Assembly (NCBI RefSeq): GCF_029633865.1
Contig: NC_079211.1
Coordinates: forward strand, 2,488,946-2,552,945
Direction: 5' to 3'
DNA length: 64,000 bases
From: Lampris incognitus
Taxonomy: Eukaryota > Chordata > Actinopteri > Lampriformes > Lampridae
Position numbers and translations under genes: made by a program. Below, one piece after another: positions 21,355 to 32,230 of the stretch (position 1 is its first letter; each line of letters opens with the position of its first letter). The notes under the pieces are model-generated. The model was given only the letters and a program-made list of their open reading frames with translations, was not told the DNA's origin and did not search any database.

Positions 21355-21990
21355 AGAGGAGAGGACCAACAGAGAGGAGAGGACTAACAGAGAGGAGAGG
21401 ACCAACAGAGAGGAGAGGACCAACAGAGAGGAGAGGACTAACAGAGAGGAGAGGACCAACAGAGAGGAGAGGACCAACAGAGAGGAGAGGACCAACAGAG
21501 AGGAGAGGACTAACAGAGAGGAGAGGACCAACAGAGAGGAGAGGACCAACAGAAAGGAGGGGACTAACAGAGAGGAGAGGGCCAACAGAGAGGAGAGGAC
21601 CAACAGAGAGGAGAGGACCAACAGAGAGGAGAGGACTAACAGAGAGGAGAGGACCAACACAGAGGAGAGGACCAACAGAGAGGAGAGCACCAACACAGAG
21701 GAGAAGACTAACAGAGGAGAGCACCAACACAGAGGAGAAGACTAACAGAGGAGAGGACCAACAGAGAGGAGAGGACTAACAGAGAGGAGAGGACCAACAG
21801 AGAGGAGAGGACTAACAGAGAGGAGAGGGCCAACAGAGAGGAGAGCCCCAACACAGAGGAGAGGACTAACAGAGGAGAGGGCCAACAGAGAGGAAAGGAC
21901 CAACAGAGAGGAGAGGACAAACAGAGAGGAGAGGACCAACAGAGAGGAAAGGACCAACAGAGAGGAAAGGACCAACAGAGGAAATCAGCC
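21355..21990. repeat. 18-bp minisatellite
   Basis: About 34 units of AGAGAGGAGAGGACCAAC with CC/CT and GG/AA variants and a few 15-bp units (around 21655-21740). It is purine-rich on the plus strand. The minus-strand frames of LLVLSS/SLLCVG type are only the open reading of this repeat. Confidence 0.95.
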
Positions 21991-22468
21991 AGTGTGTTGG
22001 GTTAGATAGCATCCCAAAGCAGCATCATAGATGAGGGTGACGTGGTAATGAGCCAACATTCAGATTTTAGTGTCTATTAGCTGACGATGACAGGTCCTAG
22101 CAGCCAGTACAACAGACCAACCAGGTGTGCTGATGTCTGCTGATCTCTGGTGTTTTGTAATGCATGTCATTTCACAGCCGGTGAAAAGTTACAGTGAGTA
22201 ACCGATTATTAACGGAACACGTATCAATCTCTTTATGTCTGTGTTGTCTTACAAGAACATGTGGACAGGAATGATATGTTTTGATCATTGACTAATAAGC
22301 AGCCTTTCATGAATATATGTCTAATTTGAATGAATGAATGAATGAATGAATGATGATTTATTTGTTACATGTTGGAAAAGGAGTAGGAGGAAGTATACAC
22401 TTATTTTTCCTACCCCTTCTCACCTACTCTTAAATTAATTCAGCTACTATACATTACACAAAGGAAAA

Positions 22469-22716
22469 AAATATACAACTTTGTTAAACGAAACCCTCAA
22501 CAGTAGGGAAAGTGCTCAACAAATAAGGAGCAAAATATTATATTTAAAATATTTAATTTGACAGCTGATGATTGCTTATGGCATGAAACAGGCTTGTACT
22601 GTCTCATAAAGAATTTACTTGACTCACTGGATTATTTTGCTCCTTATTTGTTGAGCACTTTCCCTACCGTTGAGTGTGTTGACTGTTTCTTTAAACAAAG
22701 TTTATATCTATATATA
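22469..22716. mobile_element. TIR element, copy 1 (unclassified family)
   Basis: A left arm (about 22478-22540) and right arm (about 22631-22704) are inverted copies sharing TAGGGAAAGTGCTCAACAAA and TAAGGAGCAAAATA. The middle contains GACAGCTGATGATTGCTT. A second copy is at 36875-37105. There are no ORFs. Confidence 0.6.
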
Positions 22717-22956
22717 ACAACCCAAATAGCCACTCGGTGTCATATAAAGGAAAATGGAAACATGTAACTAGGAATGTGTGGAGATAAATAAAACTTAGAC
22801 AGTTAACACAACTCTTCATCGTCCCTATATCTCTTCAGACTTTGTACTTCTTGAACTGTGTAATGTTTGTACTGTGTTTGAGTTCCATGCTCGCACTGTT
22901 CCACAATTTTACCCCACAGATTGAAATGCCCACGCTCTTCAAAGTTGACCAACACT

Positions 22957-23898
22957 TCATTTCTTGAAGTTTGATTTCCCTCTCAAATTATATTCCCCTT
23001 CTCTATCTGAGAGTATTTTTTGTATATTACTGGGTAGTAGGTTGTTTCTTGCTTTCAACATTATTTGTGCTGCGTTAAATTCTACTACATCCCTGAACTT
23101 CAAGGCACTTGACTTACGATATCCAACATTATTAACTACTAGAAGAACCCCGCTACAATGTAGCGGTTTGGTTCTCCACCCGTCTAAATCTCCCTCCTCT
23201 TCATCCTGCCAGCTAACCGCCTTCCCCCTGCCCCTAAACCCCCCCCACTCCAACTCCCTCCCCCCAAACGCTCAGAATTATCTGAAATGCCGAGAAAAGT
23301 GGTTTTTAGCCATTTTTAGAAATGCATATTTTGCATAATTATTTTAATTTTCTGCTATTTTTCTGGTCCTCTCTGGAACAATACCTACCACCTCCAAAAA
23401 AAAAATTAGGATCATAAGTGCATTTTTGCAAAAATGCATATTTTGCATAATGCCAAAACATTTCTAAGTCCCAGAAATTTTTTTCTATATAGGTGAAAAA
23501 ATCAAAGATGCTCAGAATCATCTGTAATGCCGAGAAAAGTGTTTTTTAATCCATTTTTAGAAAAATGCATATTTTGCATATGTATGCATAATTATGCATA
23601 ATTTTAATTTTCTGGGATTTTTCCCGTACTGTCTGAGAAAATACCTACCACCTCCAAAAAGAATTAGGATCATAAGTGCTTTAGTTTTCGGTCCCGCTAT
23701 CTACACTAACACCACACACACACACATTACGAAAATATATGAGTAGATCCTTATGGCTCTTTTTTTGTAGTATACATAATGGTTGTATGTTGGTTTTGTA
23801 GGTGTTACCTCCACACAGTAGATCAGATGTGGTAAAATAAATGAATAATACAGAGTGTACAAGGATTTATGATCCAGAATGTGACTTGCTTTTCTCAT
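22957..23898 (-). pseudogene. LINE RT C-terminal domain, split by Helitron-like insert
   Basis: The upstream half (23898 to about 23740) reads MRKASHILDHKSLYTLYYSF, ILPHLIYCVEV and KRAIRIYS, the thumb/C-terminal region of CR1/L2-group LINEs. After the insert at 23138-23720 the same protein continues as SSALKFRDVVEFNAAQIMLK and ARNNLLPSNIQKILSDREGE, then YNLRGKSNFKK before a stop. Some stops are present outside the insert too. Confidence 0.65.
23138..23720 (-). mobile_element. Helitron-like non-autonomous element (candidate)
   Basis: On the minus strand the 3' end shows an 8-bp hairpin CCGCTACA-T-TGTAGCGG, then GGTTCTTCTAG followed by T, the hairpin-plus-CTAG|T layout of Helitron 3' ends. The interior holds two ~170-bp direct repeats about 240 bp apart (about 23268 and 23509), rich in ATGCATATTTTGCATA. 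A canonical TC 5' start was not found. Confidence 0.4.
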
Positions 23899-23934
23899 GA
23901 CTGCAATGCTCCTTGCAGCTTTGCTTGCACATAT

Positions 23935-24703
23935 CAGGAATCAGGAACAACTTATTGTCATTTCATCCATGTACTTGCGCACACGGAAGAAACAAAATTT
24001 CATTTCTCCCAACCCACAGCAGCGCAGCACAAAAGATAAAAACACACATCCAAAATTTCCCAAAAATTACACCACCAAAAACATGCAAAAACAGAGAGAA
24101 GAAAGCAACAAAAAAAACAAACCCAAACAGTTAACACAGTCCAAACAGTGCAACACAGTCCAAAATGTTCACTGTCCAGAGAACGAACGCCAGCCAGGAT
24201 GACCTGCCTCCACGCCCTGTCAGACCGCCCTCAGCACCCCCTCTTCGGGTGCAGCGCCTGTGAGTGCCGTGGTCCCTGGGACCACTGAACCCAGCAGACC
24301 AGGCTCCCCCAGCCGACCCAACACCAGCTCTCTCAGCCAGACACCTTTGACACATCTCCCCTACACGCCACACAACGACACGAACGCAGACACAGACAAA
24401 ACACTGTAGAGCTGATGCTAGGCGAGGCCACCGCCAGACCGCCCTAGGTGTTTCCTCTCAGGCACAGCTCCAGGCAGGGCTGTGGTCCCTGGGCCCACAG
24501 GATGCCGCAGACCAAGCTCTCTCAGCCAATCCAATGCCAGCTCTCCCAGCCATTAAACGAAATTGATGATCACAGACATAAATCCCTGCAAACCTCACAT
24601 GATGACACAAACTTAGACGTAGACATGGACAAAGACACTGCATAGTCTGTACTTGGTGAGGCCGCCGTAAATGTGAGTTCGCCCTGCCATCTTCACACAC
24701 CTC
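23935..24703 (-). mobile_element. Composite SVA-like retroelement, short-VNTR copy
   Basis: Minus strand: GTGTGAAGATGGC start, two related GC-rich modules with GGCCCAGGGACCAC and GGGCGGTCTG, a GTCATCCTGGCTGG junction, about two units of TTTGGACTGTGTTAACTG, then a tail with GCTGTGGGTTGGGAGAAATG and CAATAA. It is flanked by CACATAT at 23928-23934 and 24704-24710 and inserted in the LINE RT region. It is homologous to 59192-61172. Confidence 0.65.
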
Positions 24704-24886
24704 CACATATGTGAGGTCTCCAACAGATTTTGTGGTCTAGTATCAGTCTAGTATTTTAAGATATCCATTCTAGTTGGACATTGTCTATCACTACTTTTAC
24801 TTTGGTATTTGTTTAGTTATTTCCAAACAACATAAATTTTGTTCTGTCCAGATTTAAGGATAATAAATTTTTGTCAAACCACCACT

Positions 24887-25733
24887 TTATTTTTTGTCCA
24901 TTTTGATTGTGGTCACCTCCAAAAGCTGCTGTAAATTCTCACCAGAACAAAATATACTCGTGTCATCCGCAAATAGAACAAATTTCAATATGTTTGATAT
25001 CTTGCATATATCGTTTAAGTACAGAATGAACAGTTTTGGACCTAAAACCGACCCCTGGGGTACACCACAAGTAATATCCATGCATGATGATTTATGTTCA
25101 CCTATCTTTACAAACTGCTGCCTGTTGCTTTAAAAGCTTGTTAGCCAATTCTGCACCACCCCTCTGATACCACACCTTTCCAATTTATCTATTAATCTGT
25201 TGTGGTAAATAGTGTCAAAGTCTTTGGTAGGTCTATAAATATTCCCACAGCAAACTTTTTTTGGTCTATGCAATTAGTTATTTCTTCAATTAAATCAATG
25301 AGGGCCAGAGATGTGGATCTGTTTGGTCGAACCCGTACTGGCTATCAGTCAAGAAATTGTGCTTCTCAACAAATTTGTCTAGTCTAACGGCAACTAGTTT
25401 TTCTGGTATTTTTGAGAATTGTGGCAATAATGAAATTGGTCTGTAGTTTGTAAATTGGTCTCTGTCTCAGGTTTTATATAGGGGTATAACTTTTGCTATT
25501 TTCACTTCGCTCGGAACTTTACCAGATTGAAAGGACATGTTATAGACGTGGATTAGTGGTTTTGCAATACATTTGATTACTTTCTTAACTATTGTCATAT
25601 CAATATCATTCCAGTCAGTAGTTTTTTGTTTTTTTTTGTTCTTGATTTTGTTTACAATGTCCACGATTTCCTTCTCTTCTACCGCTGGAAGTTGGATTGG
25701 AACTTGGATTTCTGCCCCCATAATCACTGTCAT
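24887..25733 (-). pseudogene. LINE reverse transcriptase core
   Basis: Minus strand from 25733: EEKEIVDIVNKIKNKKKQKTT, DWNDIDMTIVKKV, VPSEVKIAKVIPLYKT, then FTNYRPISLLPQFSKI in a shifted frame. At 24887-25081 are TCGVPQGSVLGPKLFILYLND and VLFADDTSIF with the catalytic Asp pair intact. Several stops lie between the two blocks. This is the polymerase of the large LINE. The composite retroelement lies just downstream and PLE copy D just upstream. Confidence 0.75.
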
Positions 25734-25903
25734 TCCCCTCTGTGATTATTTGCGCCATTGATTTTTCCTGCCAGTTTTGGGCCCACATTTACAAAGAATC
25801 TGCTGAAGCTATTAATCACGTCTTCCACGTTGTTTATAGTCTTATCATTATCTGTAAAGTACTGAGGGCAGCTTGGGCTTCTAGACCTATTTCTAATAAT
25901 ACT

Positions 25904-26140
25904 CCAAAGGAGTAGAATCAAGTGCAATTGGACTTGGTATATATCCGTGAGGACGTTTCGCCTCTCATCCAAGAGGCTTCCTCAATTCGTGCCTTTCTGA
26001 CTAGACCAAGAGTCAGACCAAACTAAGGGAGCCTCTTGGATGAGAGGCGAAACGTCTTCACGGATATATACCAAGTTCAGTTGCACTTGATTCAACTCCT
26101 TTGGATAACAATGACCTGGATGAATGAGAACATTCACAGA
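25904..26140. mobile_element. PLE copy D, short head-to-head inverted insertion
   Basis: The left arm (25904 to about 26010, minus) and right arm (about 26030-26140, plus) are inverted copies of the PLE terminal region. TTCTAATAATACT at 25891-25903 and TTCTAATACT at 26142-26151 are imperfect flanking repeats. The left arm has TTGAGGA in place of the hammerhead core CTGANGA, and the right arm's core is lost. Confidence 0.7.
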
Positions 26141-26636
26141 CTTCTAATACTATTCAGCACATTCCATATACCTTTGGTGTTGTTTTTGTTGGTCTCTAAC
26201 TCTTTATTGTAGTATTCCTTCTTACATATCCTCATAATGTTAGTTAGCTGGTTTTTATATTTTTTGTACTTTATGTCTGCTTTGGTGGTTCTGTGCTTTA
26301 TGAACTCTTTGTACAGCTTTTATTTTTTTATGACAAGCGTTACATAGTCCCTTTGTGATCCATGGACTATCTTTATGTTTCCGTTTACAGTTTAATTGTT
26401 TTACTGGGCAATTTTGTCATATAAGGATTGAAATATGTTTAGGAATGAAGTGTAAGCTTTATCGGGGTCTTTTTCTTTGTATGCTATATTCCAGTTATGT
26501 GTTAGTAATTCATCTTTAAAAGCATTCATGGAGTCTTCTGTTGTTACTCTTATATGTTTAATGTTGTTGGGAACTTTGTTCTCCCTAAAATTGCAGTCAT
26601 AGACAATAAAAACTGGTAGATGGTCACTGATGTCAT

Positions 26637-27219
26637 GAGTTCAAATACTTGGGGTCAACTGTCCAAAGTAACGGGGAGTGCAGAAGAGAGTGCAGGCAGG
26701 GTGGAGTGGGTGGAGAAGAGTGTCAGGAGTGATTTGTGACAGAAGGTTACCAGCAAGAGTTAAAGGGAAGGTTTACAAGTTGGTTGTGAGACCAGCTATG
26801 TTGTATGGTTTGGAGACAGTGGCACTGATGAAAAGACAGGAGGTGGAGCTGGAGGTGGCAGAGATGAAGATGATAAGATTTTCACTGGGAGTGATGAAGA
26901 AGGACAGGATTGAGAATGATTAGGGACAGCTCAGGTTGGACGGTTTGGAGACAAAGCAAGAGAGACAAGATGGAGATGGTGTGGACATGTGTGGAGGAGA
27001 GATGCTGGGTATACTGGAAGAAGGATGCTGAATATGGAGCTGCCAGGGAAGAGGAGAAGAGGAAGGCCAAAGAGGAGGTTTAAGGATGTGGTGAGGGAGG
27101 ACATGCAGGTGGCTGGTGTGACAGAGGAAGATGCAGAGGACAGGAAGAGATGGAAACGGATGATCCGCTGTGGCGCCCCCTAACGGGAGCAGCCAAAAGT
27201 AGTACTAGTAGTAGTAGTA
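26637..27219 (+). mobile_element. RTE-clade LINE 3' fragment, 15-bp target duplication
   Basis: A 5'-truncated copy. Its C-terminal RT peptides (KVYKLVVRPAMLYGLETVAL, RRDAGYTGRRMLNMELPGKR, CGAP stop) end at GGCGCCCCCTAACGGGAGCA and a (GTA)n tail. GGTCACTGATGTCAT flanks it at 26622-26636 and 27220-27234. It interrupts the endonuclease-RT region of the minus-strand LINE. Confidence 0.85.
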
Positions 27220-27239
27220 GGTCACTGATGTCATTTATT

Positions 27240-27890
27240 AAAAGTCTGCACTCTGTGTTGCCTTATATAATGTGTGTGTATATAGTGTCTATTATGGTGG
27301 CACAGTGTGGTGTGGTTCTGCTAGGTTTAGTGATGGAAGGATATAAATCCAAACTATACATTGTATTAATGAACTCTAAAGTCTTTTTGTGCTTATTTGG
27401 ATTTAACAGGTCTATATTGAAATCCCCAAATATGAACACATCCTTTTGTGTTGCTACTGAATAAGTTTTTTTTTCTATTCAGTCCTTAATAATAATAATA
27501 ATAATAATGATAATAACAATATTTGATCCCGGTGATCTGTATATACAGCTCACATTCACATTTTTCTTTTTATCCATGCAGATTTCTATTGTAATGCATT
27601 CTAGAACCTCATCAGCCGCTGTTGTCTTGCTTTCCACCACCTTATAATAACTGAAGTTTTTATCCACGTATAAGGCCACACCCCCTCCATTCTTTTTCCT
27701 GTTCATATCCATTCAACTCAAAGTCCACACCCTTCTCAGGGCTGCGCCAACTCTCTGATACAGCTATGATATGATATATTATATTATATTGAACGGTTTC
27801 CTGAAGTGACTTTAATATTCTGTGATGTTTTGGAAGTTGGCATAGAGGCTTCTGCTGTTAAAGTGGATAACTGATATTTCATGACCTGCC
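27240..27890 (-). pseudogene. LINE endonuclease domain
   Basis: Minus strand: ISVIHFNSRSLYANFQNI (N-terminal Asn motif, about 27885-27830), then DMNRKKNGGGVALYVDKNFS and ECITIEICMDKKKNVNVSCI with IYRSPGS (27712-27550). VFIFGDFNIDLLN follows (about 27440) and DTIYTHII near 27280, with DHLPVF reached just across the RTE insertion. The (AAT)n at 27488-27510 interrupts the frame. This is the target-nicking domain of the large LINE and is decayed. Confidence 0.7.
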
Positions 27891-28151
27891 TTTAACCTTG
27901 GTGTTAAACTGATCCTCTGTGTAATAACGGCACCTGCTGTTACTGAAGAAAGTATTTTCTGGATCGATATCATTTCCCATATCTTGTGGTTTCTGCTCAG
28001 TATATTCAAAAGTTTTCAATCCGTTTGTCACATTGTGTAATCTTTGTTGTTTGCTGATCATCATTATCTCCAGATGGAGATGAATGAGTCCGTTCAGAAC
28101 TTGTCATGGTTGGTGGTTGCATGTGGTGTGCTCATTTAGCCACTCTTTAAG

Positions 28152-28555
28152 ATGTCCCCTTACCTTCTTGTGTTGCTCTTCTGGACTCACTGCTATTTAC
28201 CCAGTCCCTCCGTGTCTCTGATGACCAGCGCGCTGGCCTCTTCTGGTGCTGCGTGTCATTTCATGAGGACTTTACAGTTTGTTGACCATGTGGACTGGGT
28301 TTTCCTCTGCTTTCTCGGGAAGCGTGCCTTCCTGGCCATGTCCACCTTCTCTCTAGTCACAAGTTGGTTCAGTAGACATCTGACCCCTTCAGCTTTGCTC
28401 CTCGCCCGAGCAGCGCGGTGTACTGCTTCCTGTTCCAAACCCTCATTATACATAAGGGCCGGTTTATGGCTCTTGTTTTTCCCAGGGGGAGGCTCACATG
28501 CCTCCTCCATGTAGGAGTCCCGCTCGCTGAGTTCCCCACCGTCCATCGCCGTCAC
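28152..28555 (-). pseudogene. LINE ORF1-like frame
   Basis: The minus-strand frame from 28555 starts MTAMDGGELSERDSYMEEAC and is rich in Lys, Arg and Glu (ARSKAEGVRCLLNQLVTREK). It sits between the 5' untranslated repeats and the endonuclease, where ORF1 of a LINE is expected. I do not recognise a defined RNA-binding domain, and the frame closes at 28256. The assignment rests on position. Confidence 0.4.
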
Positions 28556-28754
28556 TGCCCGGGCCTATAACCGGGCTCCAGTCTCAGACCCGTGCATGTC
28601 GTTTGACCCTTGCAACCTCCTCCGTCACAAAGTCGAGCGAACGTTTTAAATCGTCGACTTTTTGGGGATATTTTTCCCCGTGACGTTTCTTTTACCATGT
28701 CTTTGTTATGGACCCTGTGTCTGCAATAGAGTTTCGAGTTGAGTTTTGTTTGTC

Positions 28755-29010
28755 AGCTTGTTGGCTTAGCCAGTTGGTTAGCTTAGCCAGTTGGTTAGCT
28801 TAGCCAGTTGGTTAGCTTAGTCAGCTTGTTAGCTTAGCCAGTTGGTTAGCTTAGCCAGCTGGTTAGCTTAGCCAGTTGGTTAGCTTAGCCAGTTGGTCAG
28901 CTTAGCCAGTTGGTTAGCTTAGCCAGTTGGTTAGCTTAGCCAGCTTGTTAGCTTAGCCAGTTGGTCAGCTTAGCCAGTTGGTCAGCTTAGCCAGTTGGTT
29001 AGCTTAGCTC
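28755..29010 (-). repeat. 17-bp tandem repeats in LINE 5' region
   Basis: About 15 units of GGTTAGCTTAGCCAGTT with CAGCTT/TGGTCAG variants, between the LINE 5' end (AAGATGGCGG) and ORF1. They read GCTAAGC on the transcribed strand. Confidence 0.85.
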
Positions 29011-29333
29011 GCCGCCGGTACAGCCGTCGTCTTTTTCAGTCGCAACAAGCGAACCCGGCTCCGTGTCTCTCCCACTCTCGTCCGCAGTTGCCCGGTGGGG
29101 CTTTAATGTAAACTGGCGTCTTTCCGCGCACACGTGGTCTTTCTTGATGTAAGGGGGGGGGGGAGAATCACGTGTCTGAGCTTGCAAGAGGGTCGACCGC
29201 TCACTCCGCCATCTTGACCGGAAGTCCCATTTCAATCCAATTTCATTTTGGTGCAAAGGTTTTCTTTAACTTAGTTTGGACTGCAGGCGGTCTAAACGAG
29301 GCATCCGTCAGTGTTTGAAGACTGGTGGGGCAT

Positions 29334-29936
29334 TGTCACAACCTCAAAGCATGACATAGTGATACCAAGGTGATGGGTAAACTAGGAATATGATTACTTT
29401 GTGACCGCCAAACACATGCGGGGCAATTTCTTACTCTCGCTGGCCCAGAGTGTTCTGACTTCCTTACTAAGTAACCCTGTGCTCCACCTAGTGGTTGAAC
29501 TAGAATATAACATCCCCTCCCACTTCACATAAAACATAAGAATTGTAAGCAAAACTCCAACAGTTTCTCTAAATTAAAAAAACAAAAGAAAAAAACTCTC
29601 ACATAGCCTACACCTTGTCTGTCTCCTTCTGGTTGATTTGAACTAAACAGTCACCATTTACCATGCAATTCGCTAACAATGATGCCACCTTAAAACAGGT
29701 ATCGTCTCCACATGTAGTTCACAGGTAAGTATCTCCACTGATAGCTTGGGCAAATATCACCAGGTACGCATCATTTATTGTCTGTTCTACCGTGCAAAGT
29801 CTTTCAGGTGGCTTGGCAGCTTTGTGAGTCTTTTTGTACGTCGGACACTTTGAGTGGCATCACTGCCCCTGGAGCGTTCTGACTTCCTTACTAAGTAACC
29901 CCGTGCTCCACCTAGTGGTCGAACTAGAATATAACA
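29334..29936. mobile_element. Solo-LTR candidate with 5-bp target duplication
   Basis: It begins TGTCACAACC and ends AGAATATAACA (TG...CA), with GGCAT on both sides (29329-29333 and 29937-29941). The final 62 bp (29875-29936) is repeated internally at 29451-29512 with three mismatches. There is no coding sequence. The size (603 bp), ends and duplication suit a solo LTR. Confidence 0.5.
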
Positions 29937-29941
29937 GGCAT

Positions 29942-31865
29942 CCATACAATTATATTTACATTTACAACTAGTAGAACTGACCATTCACCCTGTCTCTGTA
30001 AAACGCCATACTTACTGTACAGAGCACGACGTTTTGTTGAAGACGGGTTTAAGTTGCCTGCTGTGTTGCATTTACTTTTTCTAATTTGAATTTTTATAAT
30101 ATCGTCCCTCCCAATTTTCTGATTCTGACTTTTTCTTGACCTTAATCTCTTCACCAGATTTAGAGAAGTTTGTTGGCTGTCAATAAACCTTTGCTGATGG
30201 TGTCTGATTATCATGACTCATCTAAGATTTGTCCATCTGTCATTGGAACAACAAATCTTCGCCTGAACGAAGAGGAGCAGTGAACGTGTGTTACAACTGA
30301 ACACTGACTCTTGTTGTCCTATTTTCCCAGACTTTTTTTGTGATATTCACCCATCCCTACCTCTGAACACCCAGACCAGCAGGTGGGTGAGAAGATGGTC
30401 AAATGTCAGTGCAGCTCGTGTCCATTTAACGTCATTTAACTGCTTCAGGTTCAGCAGGGGCCAAACTGCCCCCGAAGTTCACAAATCTTCATGTTTGTAC
30501 CTGATTTAAAATAGATTAGCGTCACTTTGAGAAGAACGCGTCAACGCTTCAACAGGCCGACTGTACCTGAGGAAAGCGAGATGAAGGGACATTTTAAATT
30601 CTGCTGTAAAGACAGTTGGTATTATTGGAATGGGTGGCTGACATGTTAGATAACAAGGACACATAGTGTCATAGATGCAAACTTATCCTTGGTGATATGG
30701 AAAATATATCCAGGTAATCATTGGGGATTTCACACGTCATCAATATATGACACAATATTTTACATATATAAAAATACCATGTTAAGAGTCCAGCTGAGGT
30801 TCACTACATTGAACTGTTTGGTAATGTAAAGTATAATATCAAACAAAACTATCTTAATAATACTCCCTCAAATACTTCACATCTCATTTTCCGAGACATT
30901 TTGTGGTACTAATAGAGTGTTGCTATTAATAACTTACAACATCCCAATTTCCTCCCGATACAAAACCATTGAAAGAAGATAAATGATATCATATTATCAT
31001 TTCGTTATGTTCCACGCTGATGAGGAAATTCTCACCTAAAAAAGTCTTAATTGTACAGCTGAGCACAATACAAAACAAATTCAGCAGCGTGACGACTCAA
31101 TAAAACTCAACGCTTTCTCTTCCATATAAAACTATCTCACTGTTACAGTTAACTGAGAAATGTTTATCCATCTTACATGCAATCAATACCTTTGGTAATA
31201 TAATCCAGTTGGTCAGGGTAACATAAAGTACCTGTCAGGTATGTCAGACAAGGTAGCGGCTGATGTGCGAGCTTTGTTAAACATAAAGAAACTGCCTTTG
31301 GCTTTTTCCCTTCATATTTCCTCTCCAAGTTCTGCAGTACTACTAACTACCGTTAGTCACAGCTGAGACACAGAGCCCATCTGGCGACACCATGGGAGGT
31401 ATTGATTGAGAGGAAGTCACCTGATCAATCAATTAAAGTCATGTAGTGTATGTTTTTTATAAGTATCAGCATAAAAGTCATGTACATGTCAAGATTTACA
31501 ATAATACTAAAACAAATGCGAAACTGCATCATGTAGGCCTTGAACATGGCAGCATAATAACTCTTGTCAGTCAGCATCTGTATATGAGGTGGGTCTGCTG
31601 GAACCTGCGACCTTCGCAGACGAGTCTCCACTGAAACCAGAGGGAGCCGGTGTGTATCCTCACTGGTTTGGTTTATTGGTGAGACCAGTAGTTAAAACAG
31701 AAAACATCCCATCACATGTATGAGGCCAGTTCAGTTTTTCTGTAAGGCTTTTTGACCTGTATTAGAAATCTGCACAAGGACACATCCATCCACAAAACCA
31801 CATAAGGCCTCATTATACAATGCAAAAAAAAACACCAAATTTAACCGAATCACCTATTTTTGACC
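29942..31865. other. No gene recognised
   Basis: AT-rich sequence with many short frames but no protein family, splice-bounded exon, RNA gene or repeat end that I can support. Confidence 0.45.
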
Positions 31866-31868
31866 TAC

Positions 31869-31916
31869 TTCACGCACACACGCACGCGCACACACACAAC
31901 AAATATATATATATAT

Positions 31917-31960
<44 letters not shown>
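31869..31960. repeat. (CA)n/(TA)n simple repeat
   Basis: Alternating CA-rich and TA-rich dinucleotides, ending in about 17 TA units directly before the Rex6-like LINE. Confidence 0.9.
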
Positions 31961-32035
31961 CAGCTGGATAGTTCAGTTGGTAAGAATGTTGGCTTTCCGT
32001 GCCGGAGATCAGGGACTCAAACCCCGGTTGGGGAC
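31961..32035 (+). other. tRNA-like sequence at the LINE 5' end
   Basis: TAGTTCAGTTGGTAAGA (31969-31985) resembles box A and GGGACTCAAACCCC (32012-32025) box B. Between them TTGGC/GCCGG could form an anticodon-like stem around the loop TTTCCGT. The acceptor stem does not close well, so this is a tRNA relic or pol III promoter rather than a tRNA gene. Confidence 0.45.
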
Positions 32036-32230
32036 AAGTATCCAGCAAGAGTCTGGTGCTTAGACTACAAGCCAGCTACCTCGGATATGAGTGACATTAA
32101 CATGAATAGAGTCATACTGGCTCGGACGTCGCCTAGGTCAACAAGGTGCATGTCAGGTGTTGGGGAACCAGTGCAACTTGGTGAGAAATGAACTACTGGA
32201 ACAAGATATTCATGGACAAGGGCCGAGAAC

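Larger units (their letters stand above)
22330..29237 (-). mobile_element. Near full-length CR1/Jockey-group LINE with nested insertions
   Basis: Minus strand. The 5' end is ACTTCCGGTCAAGATGGCGG at 29237-29218, with a GC-rich 5' region, 17-bp repeats, ORF1 (28555-28150), endonuclease (about 27890-27240), RT (about 26600-24887) and C-terminal region to 22957. The 3' end is ATTC tetranucleotides at 22329-22352. Five later insertions are recognisable inside it: 22469-22716, 23138-23720, 23935-24703, 25904-26140 and 26637-27219. Confidence 0.7.

Noticed and set aside
21289..21975. Leu/Ser-rich hydrophobic ORFs on the minus strand
   Set aside because: Open reading of the 18-bp purine-rich minisatellite.
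31961..32035. Functional tRNA gene
   Set aside because: The acceptor stem does not close and box B is imperfect. It is fused to a LINE 5' end.
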